A stretch of 64,000 nucleotides of DNA, taken from NCBI RefSeq assembly GCF_016236915.1, contig NZ_JAEHOK010000012.1, forward strand, positions 62,001 to 126,000, in the 5' to 3' direction. The position numbers were made by a program, and so were the translations under genes. Below are positions 27,264 to 36,361 of the stretch, in pieces. The stretch's first letter is position 1; each line of letters begins with the position of its first letter. The notes under the pieces are model-generated. The model saw only the letters and a list, made by a program, of their open reading frames with translations. It did no database searches and had not been told where the DNA came from. Source of the DNA: Salegentibacter maritimus (lineage in GTDB: Bacteria > Bacteroidota > Bacteroidia > Flavobacteriales > Flavobacteriaceae).

Positions 27264-28628
27264 ATGGCCAAGGTTAAATCAACGTTCTATTGTCAAAATT
27301 GTGGAAGTCAATATGCGAAATGGCAGGGCAAATGCAGTTCGTGTGGCGAGTGGAATACCATTGCTGAAGAAATTGTAGAAAAACCAGATAAAAAAGACTG
27401 GAAAACCGCTACCCATAACCAGGCAAAACGAACTTCCAAACCTTTAAAAATAGCTGAAATTGAAAACAGCCCCCAAAACCGATGGAATACCGGCAACACC
27501 GAACTGGACCGGGTTTTAGGCGGCGGACTTGTACCTGGATCGCTCACCCTACTGGGCGGTGAACCGGGCATAGGAAAAAGCACATTGCTTCTTCAAATTT
27601 CACTTCAATTAAACTACAAGGTATTATACGTTTCAGGAGAAGAAAGTCAGCAACAAATAAAAATGCGGGCAGAACGTATTAATCCTGTCGCTGCCAATTG
27701 CTATATTCTTACCGAAACCAAAACCCAAAATATCTTTCGGCAAATTGAAAGCATTGAGCCCGAAGTGATTATTATAGATTCTATTCAAACCCTGCACAGC
27801 GATTATATTGAAAGTGCCCCGGGAAGCATCTCCCAAATTAGGGAATGCACAGCAGAGCTTATAAAATTTGCAAAAGAAACCAACACCCCGGTTATTCTAA
27901 TAGGTCATATCACAAAAGAAGGCAGTATTGCAGGCCCAAAAGTACTGGAGCATATGGTAGATACCGTTTTGCAGTTTGAAGGCGATAGAAATCACGTATA
28001 TCGAATTTTACGGGCTCATAAAAACCGATTTGGCTCTACCCACGAACTGGGTATTTACGAAATGCAGGGAAGCGGTTTACGAGAAGTAAGCAACCCTTCT
28101 GAAATCCTTATTTCCAGGAACGATGAAGATCTTAGCGGCACAGCCATTTCGGCCACTTTAGAAGGAATGCGCCCTCTTATGATAGAAATTCAGGCGCTGG
28201 TAAGTACGGCTGTGTATGGAACACCACAACGGTCGGCTACAGGTTACAATGTAAAACGACTAAACATGCTATTGGCTGTTTTAGAAAAACGAGCTGGTTT
28301 TAGGCTGGGCGCCAAAGATGTTTTTTTAAATATTACCGGTGGAATTAGTGTAGATGATCCTGCAATAGACCTGGCCGTAATTGCTGCTATTTTATCTTCA
28401 AATGAAGATATCTCTATTCCAAAAGATATTTGTTTTGCTGCTGAAGTTGGCCTTGCCGGAGAAATTAGACCGGTTACCCGGGTAGAGCAACGTATTATTG
28501 AAGCCGAAAAACTCGGCTTTGCTTCAATCCTGGTTTCCAAACAAAGCAAGGTCCCAAAAAGCAATTTCAACATCAATGTGATAAAAGTTGCTAAAATTGA
28601 AGATGTTGTAAGTCATTTATTTGGGTAA
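27264..28628 (+). CDS. radA: DNA repair protein RadA
   Basis: A 454-aa RecA-like ATPase that promotes branch migration in recombination. The N-terminal zinc finger is CQNCG(x11)CSSCGEW, the Walker A motif is GGEPGIGKST, and the RadA-specific KNRFG motif occurs in ILRAHKNRFGST. A C-terminal Lon-protease-like domain (GGISVDDPAIDLAVIAAILSS, GEVGLAGEIRPV-like) completes the family architecture. It starts 19 nt after the esterase-fold gene. Confidence 0.97.
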   Translation: MAKVKSTFYCQNCGSQYAKWQGKCSSCGEWNTIAEEIVEKPDKKDWKTATHNQAKRTSKPLKIAEIENSPQNRWNTGNTELDRVLGGGLVPGSLTLLGGEPGIGKSTLLLQISLQLNYKVLYVSGEESQQQIKMRAERINPVAANCYILTETKTQNIFRQIESIEPEVIIIDSIQTLHSDYIESAPGSISQIRECTAELIKFAKETNTPVILIGHITKEGSIAGPKVLEHMVDTVLQFEGDRNHVYRILRAHKNRFGSTHELGIYEMQGSGLREVSNPSEILISRNDEDLSGTAISATLEGMRPLMIEIQALVSTAVYGTPQRSATGYNVKRLNMLLAVLEKRAGFRLGAKDVFLNITGGISVDDPAIDLAVIAAILSSNEDISIPKDICFAAEVGLAGEIRPVTRVEQRIIEAEKLGFASILVSKQSKVPKSNFNINVIKVAKIEDVVSHLFG

Positions 28629-28707
28629 CCCAGAGATTGAGGGAATAAAAAAATAGCGTCCTAACATGGCACAATTACTGCTTTAATTTGCACGGAAACG
28701 CAAGATT

Positions 28708-29847
28708 ATGAAGCAGATAAAATTTTTAAGCCTATCCTTAATTTTAATAATTTCCGGATGTTCGCAAATTAATAAAGCATCTGATTTTATAACTAATCCT
28801 ACCGCAAAAGAGCAGTATAAACGCGATTTGAATATTTCAGATGAACTATTTCAAATTTGGGAAAATTCGGCTGAAACGGTATTTCAGGATAGTGTAGGCA
28901 TAAATCTGCCTTATGCCGAAACCGGTAAATTCTTTCCTAAAGGTTTTTCAGTTTATTCTTATGAAGTCAAGCTTCAACCCGGAGAGGTTTTAAATGTTGA
29001 TGTGAAAACCGATTCTACCGGGCAAGTTGTTTTTATAGAGTTATTTGAAAAGATAGGCGATTCAACAAACGTATTTGAAAAGATCAAAACTTCAGGTTTC
29101 CGGAAGAAAAGATTAAGTTTTGAAGCCCATAAAAAAGCTACCTATAAATTAGTTATTCAACCCGAAATTGAAGCCCACACCCCTTTCACTTTTTAAATAG
29201 AGAAACAACCAGCTTATCTTTTTCCGGTGAGTGCCGGCTCAAATAGAAATGTACAAAGTTACTGGGGTGATAATCGCGATGGCGGTGCCAGGCGTCACGA
29301 GGGCATAGATATTTTTGCTAAAAGAGGAACCCCAGTAGTTGCTGCTACAGATGGCAGCCTTAGCTTTACCGGCGAAAAGGGACTTGGCGGCAAGCAGGTT
29401 TGGCTACGGGACCCAAAACGCAAGCAATCGCTTTATTATGCGCATTTAGATAGTATTGCCAATATCTCTGGGAATGTAAAAAGAGGAGACACCTTGGGCT
29501 TTGTGGGCAACACAGGTAATGCCAGGACCACGCCCCCACATCTACATTTCGGAATTTATAAAAGCTATCGCGGCGCCATAAACCCCTTACATTTTATATA
29601 TCAAACCAACATTTTGGAAACCGAACCTAAGTTATTAGACAGCACCCCACATAAATTGCTAGTAAAAACCAACAAAGCCAATCTTAGAAATAAGCCGACA
29701 ACTTCAGGCTCAAAAATTTTAAGCACCTCCAAAGCCAGGGATACCCTGCAATTTTTGGGAAAAACTAATGAATGGTACCATGTAAGAACCTCAGCAAACC
29801 AAGCTTCTTTTATACACCAAAGTTTGGTAGCACCAATAGCTCCTTAA
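28708..29847 (+). pseudogene. M23 (LytM) peptidase lipoprotein gene split by an in-frame TAA
   Basis: Two open segments lie in the same reading frame: 28708-29196 (162 aa) and the codons after it to 29847. The first is a lipoprotein (signal peptide with C18 in LIISGCSQ) with a beta-rich N-terminal domain. The second has the LytM zinc site (H and D in RRHEGIDIF, then HLHFG) and a C-terminal SH3-like domain. Only the TAA at 29194-29196 separates them, and the sense reading continues without any shift (IEKQPAYLFPV follows). Homologues are single-chain proteins. So it is a nonsense mutation, a sequencing error or readthrough. A GTG at 29227 could in principle restart a 206-aa cytoplasmic fragment. 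Confidence 0.8.
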
Positions 29848-29868
29848 ACCCTGAAGGGCAAATAATTA

Positions 29869-30906
29869 TTAAGGTGCAGGATTTGGATAGGTTTCGTGAA
29901 CTTTATTAATCTCGCCTAAAATTTCCTCCGAAAGTTCAACCTCTATACTTCCAATATTTTCAGTCAACTGTTTTAAAGAAGTGGCACCAATAATATTACT
30001 GGTTACAAAAGGTCGCGTATTTACAAATGCCAAAGACATTTGAGCGAAATTCAGGTTATGCTTTTTAGCAATTTCGCTATAAGCTCTGGTAGCCTTTACT
30101 GCCTGTTCGTTAGAATATCGTTTATACTGCGAAAATAAGCCCAGTCTTGAATTGGGTTCTACGCCATCTAAATGCTTTCCGGTTAAAGTTCCCATTCCCA
30201 ATGGAGAGTAGGGAAATAAACCTATATTTTCACGATGAAGCACTTCTGTAAGTCCAATTTCATCTTTTCTATTTAGCAAATTATACGGATTTTGTACGGT
30301 AATCATCTTGGGAAGGCCGTGTTTTCTACTTTCCTCCAAAAAACGCATTACTCCGTATGGAGTTTCATTAGACAAGCCTACCTGCCTAATTTTCCCCTCT
30401 TTTACAAAGCCGTTTAAAGTTTCCAGAACTTCCTGAAAATTTTCTTCCCAGGCTTCATTTCTATCGTGCTCGTAGCCTAATTTTCCAAAGAAATTAGTGT
30501 TTCGCTCCGGCCAGTGCAGTTGATAAAGGTCTATATAATCTGTTTGAAGTCGTTTTAAACTCTTGTGCAAGGCATCGGTAACTGCTTCTTTAGAAAAACC
30601 CAGGTTTTCCCGTATATGTTCCATAGCATTTCCCGGCCCAACTACTTTTGAAGCCAGCACTACCTCTTCCCTTCTACCCGATTTTTTAAACCAGGAACCA
30701 ATAATTTCTTCTGTACTACCCTGGGTTTCGGCTTTTCCGGGAATAGAATACATTTCTGCTGTATCCAGAAAATTCACCCCTTTATCTAGCGCAAAATCTA
30801 TTTGTTCGTGGCCTTCGGCTTCAGTATTTTGCTCGCCCCAGGTCATAGTACCCAGGCATATTTTACTAACTTTTATATCGGTATTGGGTAGCTTGGTATA
30901 TTTCAT
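29869..30906 (-). CDS. Aldo/keto reductase, Tas-like
   Basis: A 345-aa NADPH-dependent aldo/keto reductase with the catalytic tetrad visible: Asp and Tyr in LDTAEMYSIP, Lys in VLASKVVGP and His in YQLHWPERNTNFFG. The insert with WPERNTNFFGKLGYEHD is typical of the E. coli Tas subgroup. It is the last of five leftward genes that begin with the T9SS protein, 23 nt after the OmpA gene. The physiological substrate is unknown. Confidence 0.92.
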   Translation of the reverse strand: MKYTKLPNTDIKVSKICLGTMTWGEQNTEAEGHEQIDFALDKGVNFLDTAEMYSIPGKAETQGSTEEIIGSWFKKSGRREEVVLASKVVGPGNAMEHIRENLGFSKEAVTDALHKSLKRLQTDYIDLYQLHWPERNTNFFGKLGYEHDRNEAWEENFQEVLETLNGFVKEGKIRQVGLSNETPYGVMRFLEESRKHGLPKMITVQNPYNLLNRKDEIGLTEVLHRENIGLFPYSPLGMGTLTGKHLDGVEPNSRLGLFSQYKRYSNEQAVKATRAYSEIAKKHNLNFAQMSLAFVNTRPFVTSNIIGATSLKQLTENIGSIEVELSEEILGEINKVHETYPNPAP

Positions 30907-30929
30907 TGGTTTTCTTCGGAAATGATTAT

Positions 30930-31877
30930 TTATTCGTTCAGCAATTTAGTTACCTCATCTAACTTTGGTGTTAAAATTACCTCAATTCTTCTGTTTTTCG
31001 CTTTCCCTTCAGCGGTTTCATTAGTGGCAATTGGCGCATACTCCCCACGGCCGGCTGCGGTTAAATTCTGCGGATCTATATTGTTATTTTCCTTTAAAAT
31101 TTGCACAATAGAAGTTGCTCTTTTAGTTGAAAGGTCCCAATTATCCTTAAGTGTACCGCTTCCCCTGTAAGGCACATTATCGGTATGGCCCTCAATTAAA
31201 ACCGCGATATCCGGGTTTTGTGCCAATACTTTCCCTAATTGATTTACCGCCTGTCTACCTTCAGCATTTACGGCCCAGCTTCCCGAGCTAAACAACAACT
31301 TATTTTCCATAGAAACATAAACTTTTCCGTCGCGCTGTTCTACGGTTAAACCTTTCCCTTCAAAATTGGTAAGTGCCTTGGAAATAGCATCTTTTAGCGC
31401 ATTCATTTTGGCATCCTTGGCCGCAATTAAGCTTTCCAGTTCATCTACCCTTCTAGAGCGGGCATCTAAATCTCGTTGCAATTTATCTAATCTGGCTTGC
31501 TCTGCTACCAACGCCTGTTCTTTCTCCTCTAATTCGGCTAAAAGTTCTCGATTTTGACGGGAATTTTCTGCAATAGCTGCAGAACTGTTTTCTTCCAGCG
31601 CATCGTAAGAATCTTTTAGGGCAGCATAATTTTTTCTGGCACTTTCCAACTCATCTTTTAACCGGTCTCTTTCTGCAGTAGCTTCAGCATAATCTTCTTT
31701 TAAGGCTGAATATTCTTCATCTAAATCTCTATATTTTTCGAGTTCAGACTGTGTATTTCTATTTTCCCTTTTTAAATCAGCATGCCTGCTTTCAAGTTCC
31801 TGGTATTTTTTTGAAGACACGCAGGAAGTAAACATAAAAACCCCTGAAATTGCTAAAGCCACTACTTTTTTCATCAC
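30930..31877 (-). CDS. OmpA-family peptidoglycan-binding lipoprotein with coiled coil
   Basis: A 315-aa lipoprotein: lipobox cysteine at residue 19 (FMFTSCVSSKK), then about 120 residues of coiled coil (QELESRHADLKRENRN through DELESLIAAKDAK), then a C-terminal OmpA domain (LFSSGSWAVNAEGRQAVNQLGKVL, IEGHTDNVPYRG, RATSIVQILKE, GRGEYAPIATNETAEGKAKNRRIEV). It probably tethers the outer membrane to peptidoglycan. It starts 18 nt after the exonuclease III gene. Confidence 0.92.
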   Translation of the reverse strand: MMKKVVALAISGVFMFTSCVSSKKYQELESRHADLKRENRNTQSELEKYRDLDEEYSALKEDYAEATAERDRLKDELESARKNYAALKDSYDALEENSSAAIAENSRQNRELLAELEEKEQALVAEQARLDKLQRDLDARSRRVDELESLIAAKDAKMNALKDAISKALTNFEGKGLTVEQRDGKVYVSMENKLLFSSGSWAVNAEGRQAVNQLGKVLAQNPDIAVLIEGHTDNVPYRGSGTLKDNWDLSTKRATSIVQILKENNNIDPQNLTAAGRGEYAPIATNETAEGKAKNRRIEVILTPKLDEVTKLLNE

Positions 31878-31895
31878 TATATATTATTATTTTAT

Positions 31896-32666
31896 TTAAA
31901 ATTTTGATTCTAATTCTACCAACACAGGACAGTGATCGCTGTGTTTGGCCTCGGGTAATATAACGGCGCGTTTCAGTTTTTCTTGTAGGGGTGTTGCCAC
32001 TAAATTATAATCTATACGCCAGCCCTTATTATTGGCCCGGGCATTGGCGCGATAACTCCACCACGAGTATTGCTCTCCCTCTTCATTAAAGTGCCTAAAA
32101 GAGTCTATAAACCCACTTTTCATAAAATTATCTATCCATTTTCGTTCTTCCGGTAGAAATCCAGATACGTTTTTAAGTCGAACAGGATCGTGAATATCAA
32201 TAGCTTCGTGACAAATATTATAGTCTCCACAAATTACAAGATTTGGGAAATCCTGTTTAATTTCGTCTATATACAGCTGAAAATCGTCCATAAACTTAAA
32301 TTTATGTTCCAACCGGGCGATATTGGTTCCCGAAGGTAAATACAAGCTAATGATAGAAAAATCTTCAAAATCTGCCCTTATAGTACGCCCCTCGTGATCC
32401 ATATAATCTATCCCGGTACCATATTCTACATGTAAAGGTTTATGCTTGCTTAAAATTGCAACCCCGCTATAGCCTTTTTTTTGTGCAGGATACCAATAAT
32501 GATACGGATACCCGGCCTCTTTAAAATCGTCCAGGTTTAATTGTTCCGGTTGGGCTTTTATCTCCTGCAGGCACACCACATCTGGATTTGCCTGTTGCAC
32601 CCACTCTAAAAAGCCTTTTCTTATGGCCGCCCTAATTCCGTTTACGTTATAGGAAATAATTTTCAT
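31896..32666 (-). CDS. xth: Exodeoxyribonuclease III
   Basis: A 256-aa EEP-superfamily AP endonuclease/3' exonuclease of base-excision repair. NVNGIRAAIRKGFLEWV, VCLQEIKA (catalytic Glu), GVAILSK, CGDYNICHE and the final SDHCPV (catalytic Asp-His) are present. The ATG at 32666 gives the canonical KIISYNVNGIR; a TTG 9 nt upstream is less likely. It lies in a leftward run between the DinB-like and OmpA genes. Confidence 0.95.
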   Translation of the reverse strand: MKIISYNVNGIRAAIRKGFLEWVQQANPDVVCLQEIKAQPEQLNLDDFKEAGYPYHYWYPAQKKGYSGVAILSKHKPLHVEYGTGIDYMDHEGRTIRADFEDFSIISLYLPSGTNIARLEHKFKFMDDFQLYIDEIKQDFPNLVICGDYNICHEAIDIHDPVRLKNVSGFLPEERKWIDNFMKSGFIDSFRHFNEEGEQYSWWSYRANARANNKGWRIDYNLVATPLQEKLKRAVILPEAKHSDHCPVLVELESKF

Positions 32667-32718
32667 GAAAGTCAATTTTCCCCAAAAATAAGGCTAAATG
32701 CAAGATTTACAAGTTAGA

Positions 32719-33258
32719 TTATTGAATTTCCAGCAGTCTTTTGGCTTGTTGAAAATGCCTTTCTTCGTGTGCTAAAATAATTTTAAACGCAGCCTCAAGT
32801 TTATAAACAATTTTTGGATTTGCCGGCGAAGATATTACCGCGTTTTTCTCTAAGAGATCTTCAGATTCTACAATTTTTTGCCTTAATTTTTCCTGATGTT
32901 CAAGAAATTTGGCTAATATTTCTTCTGAAACTTGAGTTTCAGAAGGTTTCCAAATAGAGAATGTTTTTGTTTTTTTGGTGGTTTCAGGCTGTACCGATTT
33001 TAGAATTGTTTTTCCGAAGAAATTTACCAAAAAACCAAATCTAGCGGTAAATGGCTTTTTATGACTTTTATCGCGAAGCCTGTCTATCATTGGAAAATAG
33101 GACTGGTTAATTAAAATTAGATGTTCTAAATTTTGCGCAATACTCCAGGTCGCTGCATTTGGTTTATGATGAATTTCGGCCTCATTTAGTTGCCCAAACT
33201 CTGTTTTAAACTTCAGGGTAATTTCATCTAACCTATTTAAAAATTCTTCGGTATACAT
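32719..33258 (-). CDS. DinB-like superfamily protein
   Basis: A 179-aa helical-bundle protein of the DinB_2/YfiT-like superfamily. It shows the metal-histidine spacing of the fold: a His in WSIAQNLEHLILINQSYF and a late LAHEERHFQQAKRLLE. Members are putative thiol-dependent transferases, but few have known substrates. It starts 10 nt after the T9SS protein gene and precedes xth. Function unknown. Confidence 0.85.
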   Translation of the reverse strand: MYTEEFLNRLDEITLKFKTEFGQLNEAEIHHKPNAATWSIAQNLEHLILINQSYFPMIDRLRDKSHKKPFTARFGFLVNFFGKTILKSVQPETTKKTKTFSIWKPSETQVSEEILAKFLEHQEKLRQKIVESEDLLEKNAVISSPANPKIVYKLEAAFKIILAHEERHFQQAKRLLEIQ

Positions 33259-33268
33259 TTTTCTCCTA

Positions 33269-36244
33269 TCATTCTACAATAAAGCGTTTCACTTTTCCAA
33301 CCTCCCGGGTTCCCATTCTTACAAGATAAACTCCCCTTGCCGCATAAGACATATCCAGTTCGTACACATAGCCGCTACCCGAGTTTTGCACCTGGTTTTC
33401 CAACATTTTTTGTCCTAAAATATTATGTACCGTAATTCGCAAAGTTTCCTCATAATCGGTCTCCATTACAATTCTAAACTGCTGGTTCTCTTCTGAAACA
33501 ACAATAAGTTCAGCTTCGTTTAAAATAAAGTCTTCAATATCTAAGGTAGAATCGGTAATATTTACAGAATAGTCGTGGGTTGTGCCATACTCCATAACCT
33601 CGCAAGGATTATTTAGATCCCCTTCAAAATCTACATCCCCTGCCCTAATTCTCAACAAGTGTTGGCCCAATTCTGCATCAGCCGGAATACTAAAATTTGT
33701 ATCGTGCCATTCTCCTGCCGTAGGAATAATTTCTGAAGTTATTAAGCGCTCCTCATCACTAAAAACCGCATCGTCATTAAAATCTATCCACATAGAAAAA
33801 CGCTCGGCATTCTCAGCGGTTAATTCGCCAAATAAGGATTGTACCGAAACGGTAAACTCACTTTGGGAGCGATCTAAATTAGCAGAAAGACCAATAAAAT
33901 CGGCATAGCCATTTCCGCAGGGAATACGTTCGTTAAGCACATTTTCCAACTCAAAAAAGAAAATTCCATCGCCATAACTACAATCGCCTCCTTCAGGAAT
34001 ACAATCTAAATTAGCAAGTGTTTTTACCGCGGTATCGTTGGTAGGGTCAAAATCGTTTGTTAAGCGCGTTCCCCCGGTAATCCTATAGCTTCCGGAAGGA
34101 GAAATATCTGAAGTTTGGTTAAACGTGTATACCTCCAAACCTCCCACCGGCAGGGTTCCGTTAAAAACTTCCCTAACCGGGGTGTTATTTCCTATTTGAT
34201 AGAATACCGGAAAATTTTGTTGTGGTTCCCCTCCAAAGTTTTCTATACTTATGCTTATCTCTTCTGAAGCACTAAAATTTTCTCCGGTTTGTGGTGCATC
34301 AATTGAAGTTACCCCAACATCGTTTGGAGGTAAGTTTTTAATAGAAGTAAGCAAGCTATCATTTTCAGCATTTTCATCTCCCGCCAAATTTGTACTAAAA
34401 ACAAATTCATAGGTTCTCCCAACCTCCGAAAGATCGGCTTTTGCAGCAAAAGTAAATTCTGCCGAGCTCGTGGCAGGAATACTTTCTTCAAATATTTCGG
34501 TAATCTCGGGGCCACCATCTACGCTATAGCTTACTTCAAAATTAGATTGCGCATTGCGACCGTAGTTTCTTATTTTAATGGTAATTTCTTCATTAGCACC
34601 CAAACTGGAATCTTCCGGACGTACCAAAGAAACCACGCCAAGATCGTTATCAAAATCTGGTGCAATTTTAAATACGCCTACGTGGTTTTTTCTTTCAGGA
34701 CCTACAAAATACTCCCCATTATGCCAAAAAGTAAGCCCATCGGCAGGGTCTACGCTTAAATGTGCATAATCCCCATACCTGGAGTTAGGATTAGGGCTTT
34801 CGCCTTCAATAATACTTTGTTCCTCTATAGTCATAACTCCGGGCTCATCGTTTTTATATCTTCCTGTATAGCGTAAAGAGGGAAAAACCGGGTTTTGAGG
34901 ATTATCGTTTAACACGGTATAACCAAGGGCAATATTACCCTCTTTATCCAAGCCAATACTGCCGCTAAACCTGTCGCTATTATCGGGGGCGTAAGTCCCC
35001 TCCTGATGAACACTCCAGGGACCACCATCGTTTTGTTGCCTAAGCTCATACCACCTTATTCCGGCGTGTTCTGCGGCACCAGGGTCTACATCTACTACAA
35101 AATTCATTACCACGGCATTATAGTCCTGGAAACGCCTATAGGTGGTCATATACATCATAGTGGCTTGCAACACATCAATTTCGGGAGTGTCGCTTCCCGG
35201 TTGCGCCAAATTTGAAAAAGAACCTCCATCAAAAGTGGCGATAAATGGTGAGACGCCCTGGGCCGAACCCAATTCCTGAGATTCAGCTATTGTGGAATTT
35301 GACGGATTATTCCAATCTACATTAATAAGCCAAAGTTTTAAATGGTCTTCGTTAACACCTGCCCAGGCATCGTCTTGAAGGTAAACAATAGGGGAATTTC
35401 CTCGCGGTGGCAACTCCTTGCCTATAGCCGAAAAACCGGCAGGGCTATAAAAACCATTGGTTTGTATTCCGGGTAAAGGAAAAGACATTATTTGCGCCGT
35501 TTGTCCCAAGAGCATTTTATCCCTTTCTAAAGCATATACAACCTGGCTGGTAGCTGCAGTTTGAGAGTTTTTATTGGTAGTAATATAATAGCCGTCTCCC
35601 CAAACCGAGATTTTAGGATAATCTGGTAAGACCCCATTGGTTGTAAACCTATAGGTATACCACCCATCATTAACAGGATCTGGGCCTTGTGATACAGCAA
35701 TTAAAAAGCTTTCTGGCGTATCGCTAAATTGTGAAATTATAAACCTATCGGCAAATTCATCATAAAGTATAATGGGGTCTCCCAGGGTTTCATTGGTAAA
35801 CTCGCCACCTATGCTGGCTAAAGATGCCGGTTGTCTAATTTGATTACCCGATTTATCAAAAATTGAAAAAGCAGAATTCCAACCGTTTACGTAATGATTT
35901 GGGCCTGCAGCCCCCGTGGGGTCTGTGGGTGTGGCTTGTGTAGAAGCAGCTTCAAAAGTAAAATTAGGAGCTTTTACTGATATCTCTCCCATTTTTTGCT
36001 GAATTCCGGAGGTTTTAGCCTTTGGCAAACCTTTACCTGGCACAATTTTGTTGATACCTCTATTCCTGGGATTATAAATTTTGAATTTCTTTTCGGGTGC
36101 AATTAATTTTCTCCTGGCCATCGCAGAAGAAGAAACCGCACTGGCAGAGTCTATGTAAACAGGACCCGAGCTTTCCCGCTCCTGACCAATCACTGCCATC
36201 TGAAAACCAAAAATTAAAATTAATAGGAATATAATTCTTCTCAT
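33269..36244 (-). CDS. Large secreted protein with CARDB-like repeats, GEVED-like domain and T9SS sorting signal
   Basis: A 991-aa exported protein. Residues 1-21 form a signal peptide (IIFLLILIFGFQMAVIGQE). The N-terminal 500 residues look like a beta-propeller-type domain (DPTGAAGPNHYVNGWNSAFSIFDKSGN). Two CARDB/Ig-like repeats follow (NDLGVVSL..., NDVGVTSI...), then a GEVED-like domain ending VMEYGTTHDYSVNI. The C-terminal 80 residues have the type A T9SS sorting pattern (LRITVHNILGQKMLENQ, YAARGVYLVRM, KRFIVE). It is the first gene of a leftward run into dinB, xth and ompA. The ligand or substrate is unknown. Confidence 0.88.
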   Translation of the reverse strand: MRRIIFLLILIFGFQMAVIGQERESSGPVYIDSASAVSSSAMARRKLIAPEKKFKIYNPRNRGINKIVPGKGLPKAKTSGIQQKMGEISVKAPNFTFEAASTQATPTDPTGAAGPNHYVNGWNSAFSIFDKSGNQIRQPASLASIGGEFTNETLGDPIILYDEFADRFIISQFSDTPESFLIAVSQGPDPVNDGWYTYRFTTNGVLPDYPKISVWGDGYYITTNKNSQTAATSQVVYALERDKMLLGQTAQIMSFPLPGIQTNGFYSPAGFSAIGKELPPRGNSPIVYLQDDAWAGVNEDHLKLWLINVDWNNPSNSTIAESQELGSAQGVSPFIATFDGGSFSNLAQPGSDTPEIDVLQATMMYMTTYRRFQDYNAVVMNFVVDVDPGAAEHAGIRWYELRQQNDGGPWSVHQEGTYAPDNSDRFSGSIGLDKEGNIALGYTVLNDNPQNPVFPSLRYTGRYKNDEPGVMTIEEQSIIEGESPNPNSRYGDYAHLSVDPADGLTFWHNGEYFVGPERKNHVGVFKIAPDFDNDLGVVSLVRPEDSSLGANEEITIKIRNYGRNAQSNFEVSYSVDGGPEITEIFEESIPATSSAEFTFAAKADLSEVGRTYEFVFSTNLAGDENAENDSLLTSIKNLPPNDVGVTSIDAPQTGENFSASEEISISIENFGGEPQQNFPVFYQIGNNTPVREVFNGTLPVGGLEVYTFNQTSDISPSGSYRITGGTRLTNDFDPTNDTAVKTLANLDCIPEGGDCSYGDGIFFFELENVLNERIPCGNGYADFIGLSANLDRSQSEFTVSVQSLFGELTAENAERFSMWIDFNDDAVFSDEERLITSEIIPTAGEWHDTNFSIPADAELGQHLLRIRAGDVDFEGDLNNPCEVMEYGTTHDYSVNITDSTLDIEDFILNEAELIVVSEENQQFRIVMETDYEETLRITVHNILGQKMLENQVQNSGSGYVYELDMSYAARGVYLVRMGTREVGKVKRFIVE

Positions 36245-36295
36245 ATTGAAATAAGGCTTCTTTTACACTCTAAAAATAAGGATTCTATGCTTATC

Positions 36296-36332
36296 AAAAA
36301 CAAAAGGAGCGATTATCTTAAACAATCGCTCC
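36296..36332 (-). terminator. Terminator after glyS
   Basis: GGAGCGATT (36306-36314) pairs exactly with AATCGCTCC (36324-36332). Read on the minus strand the stem is followed by a T-rich run. It lies 30 nt after the glyS stop, between glyS and the T9SS protein gene. Confidence 0.88.
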
Positions 36333-36361
36333 TTCTTTATAATAAAAATTCCCTTTTTTAT

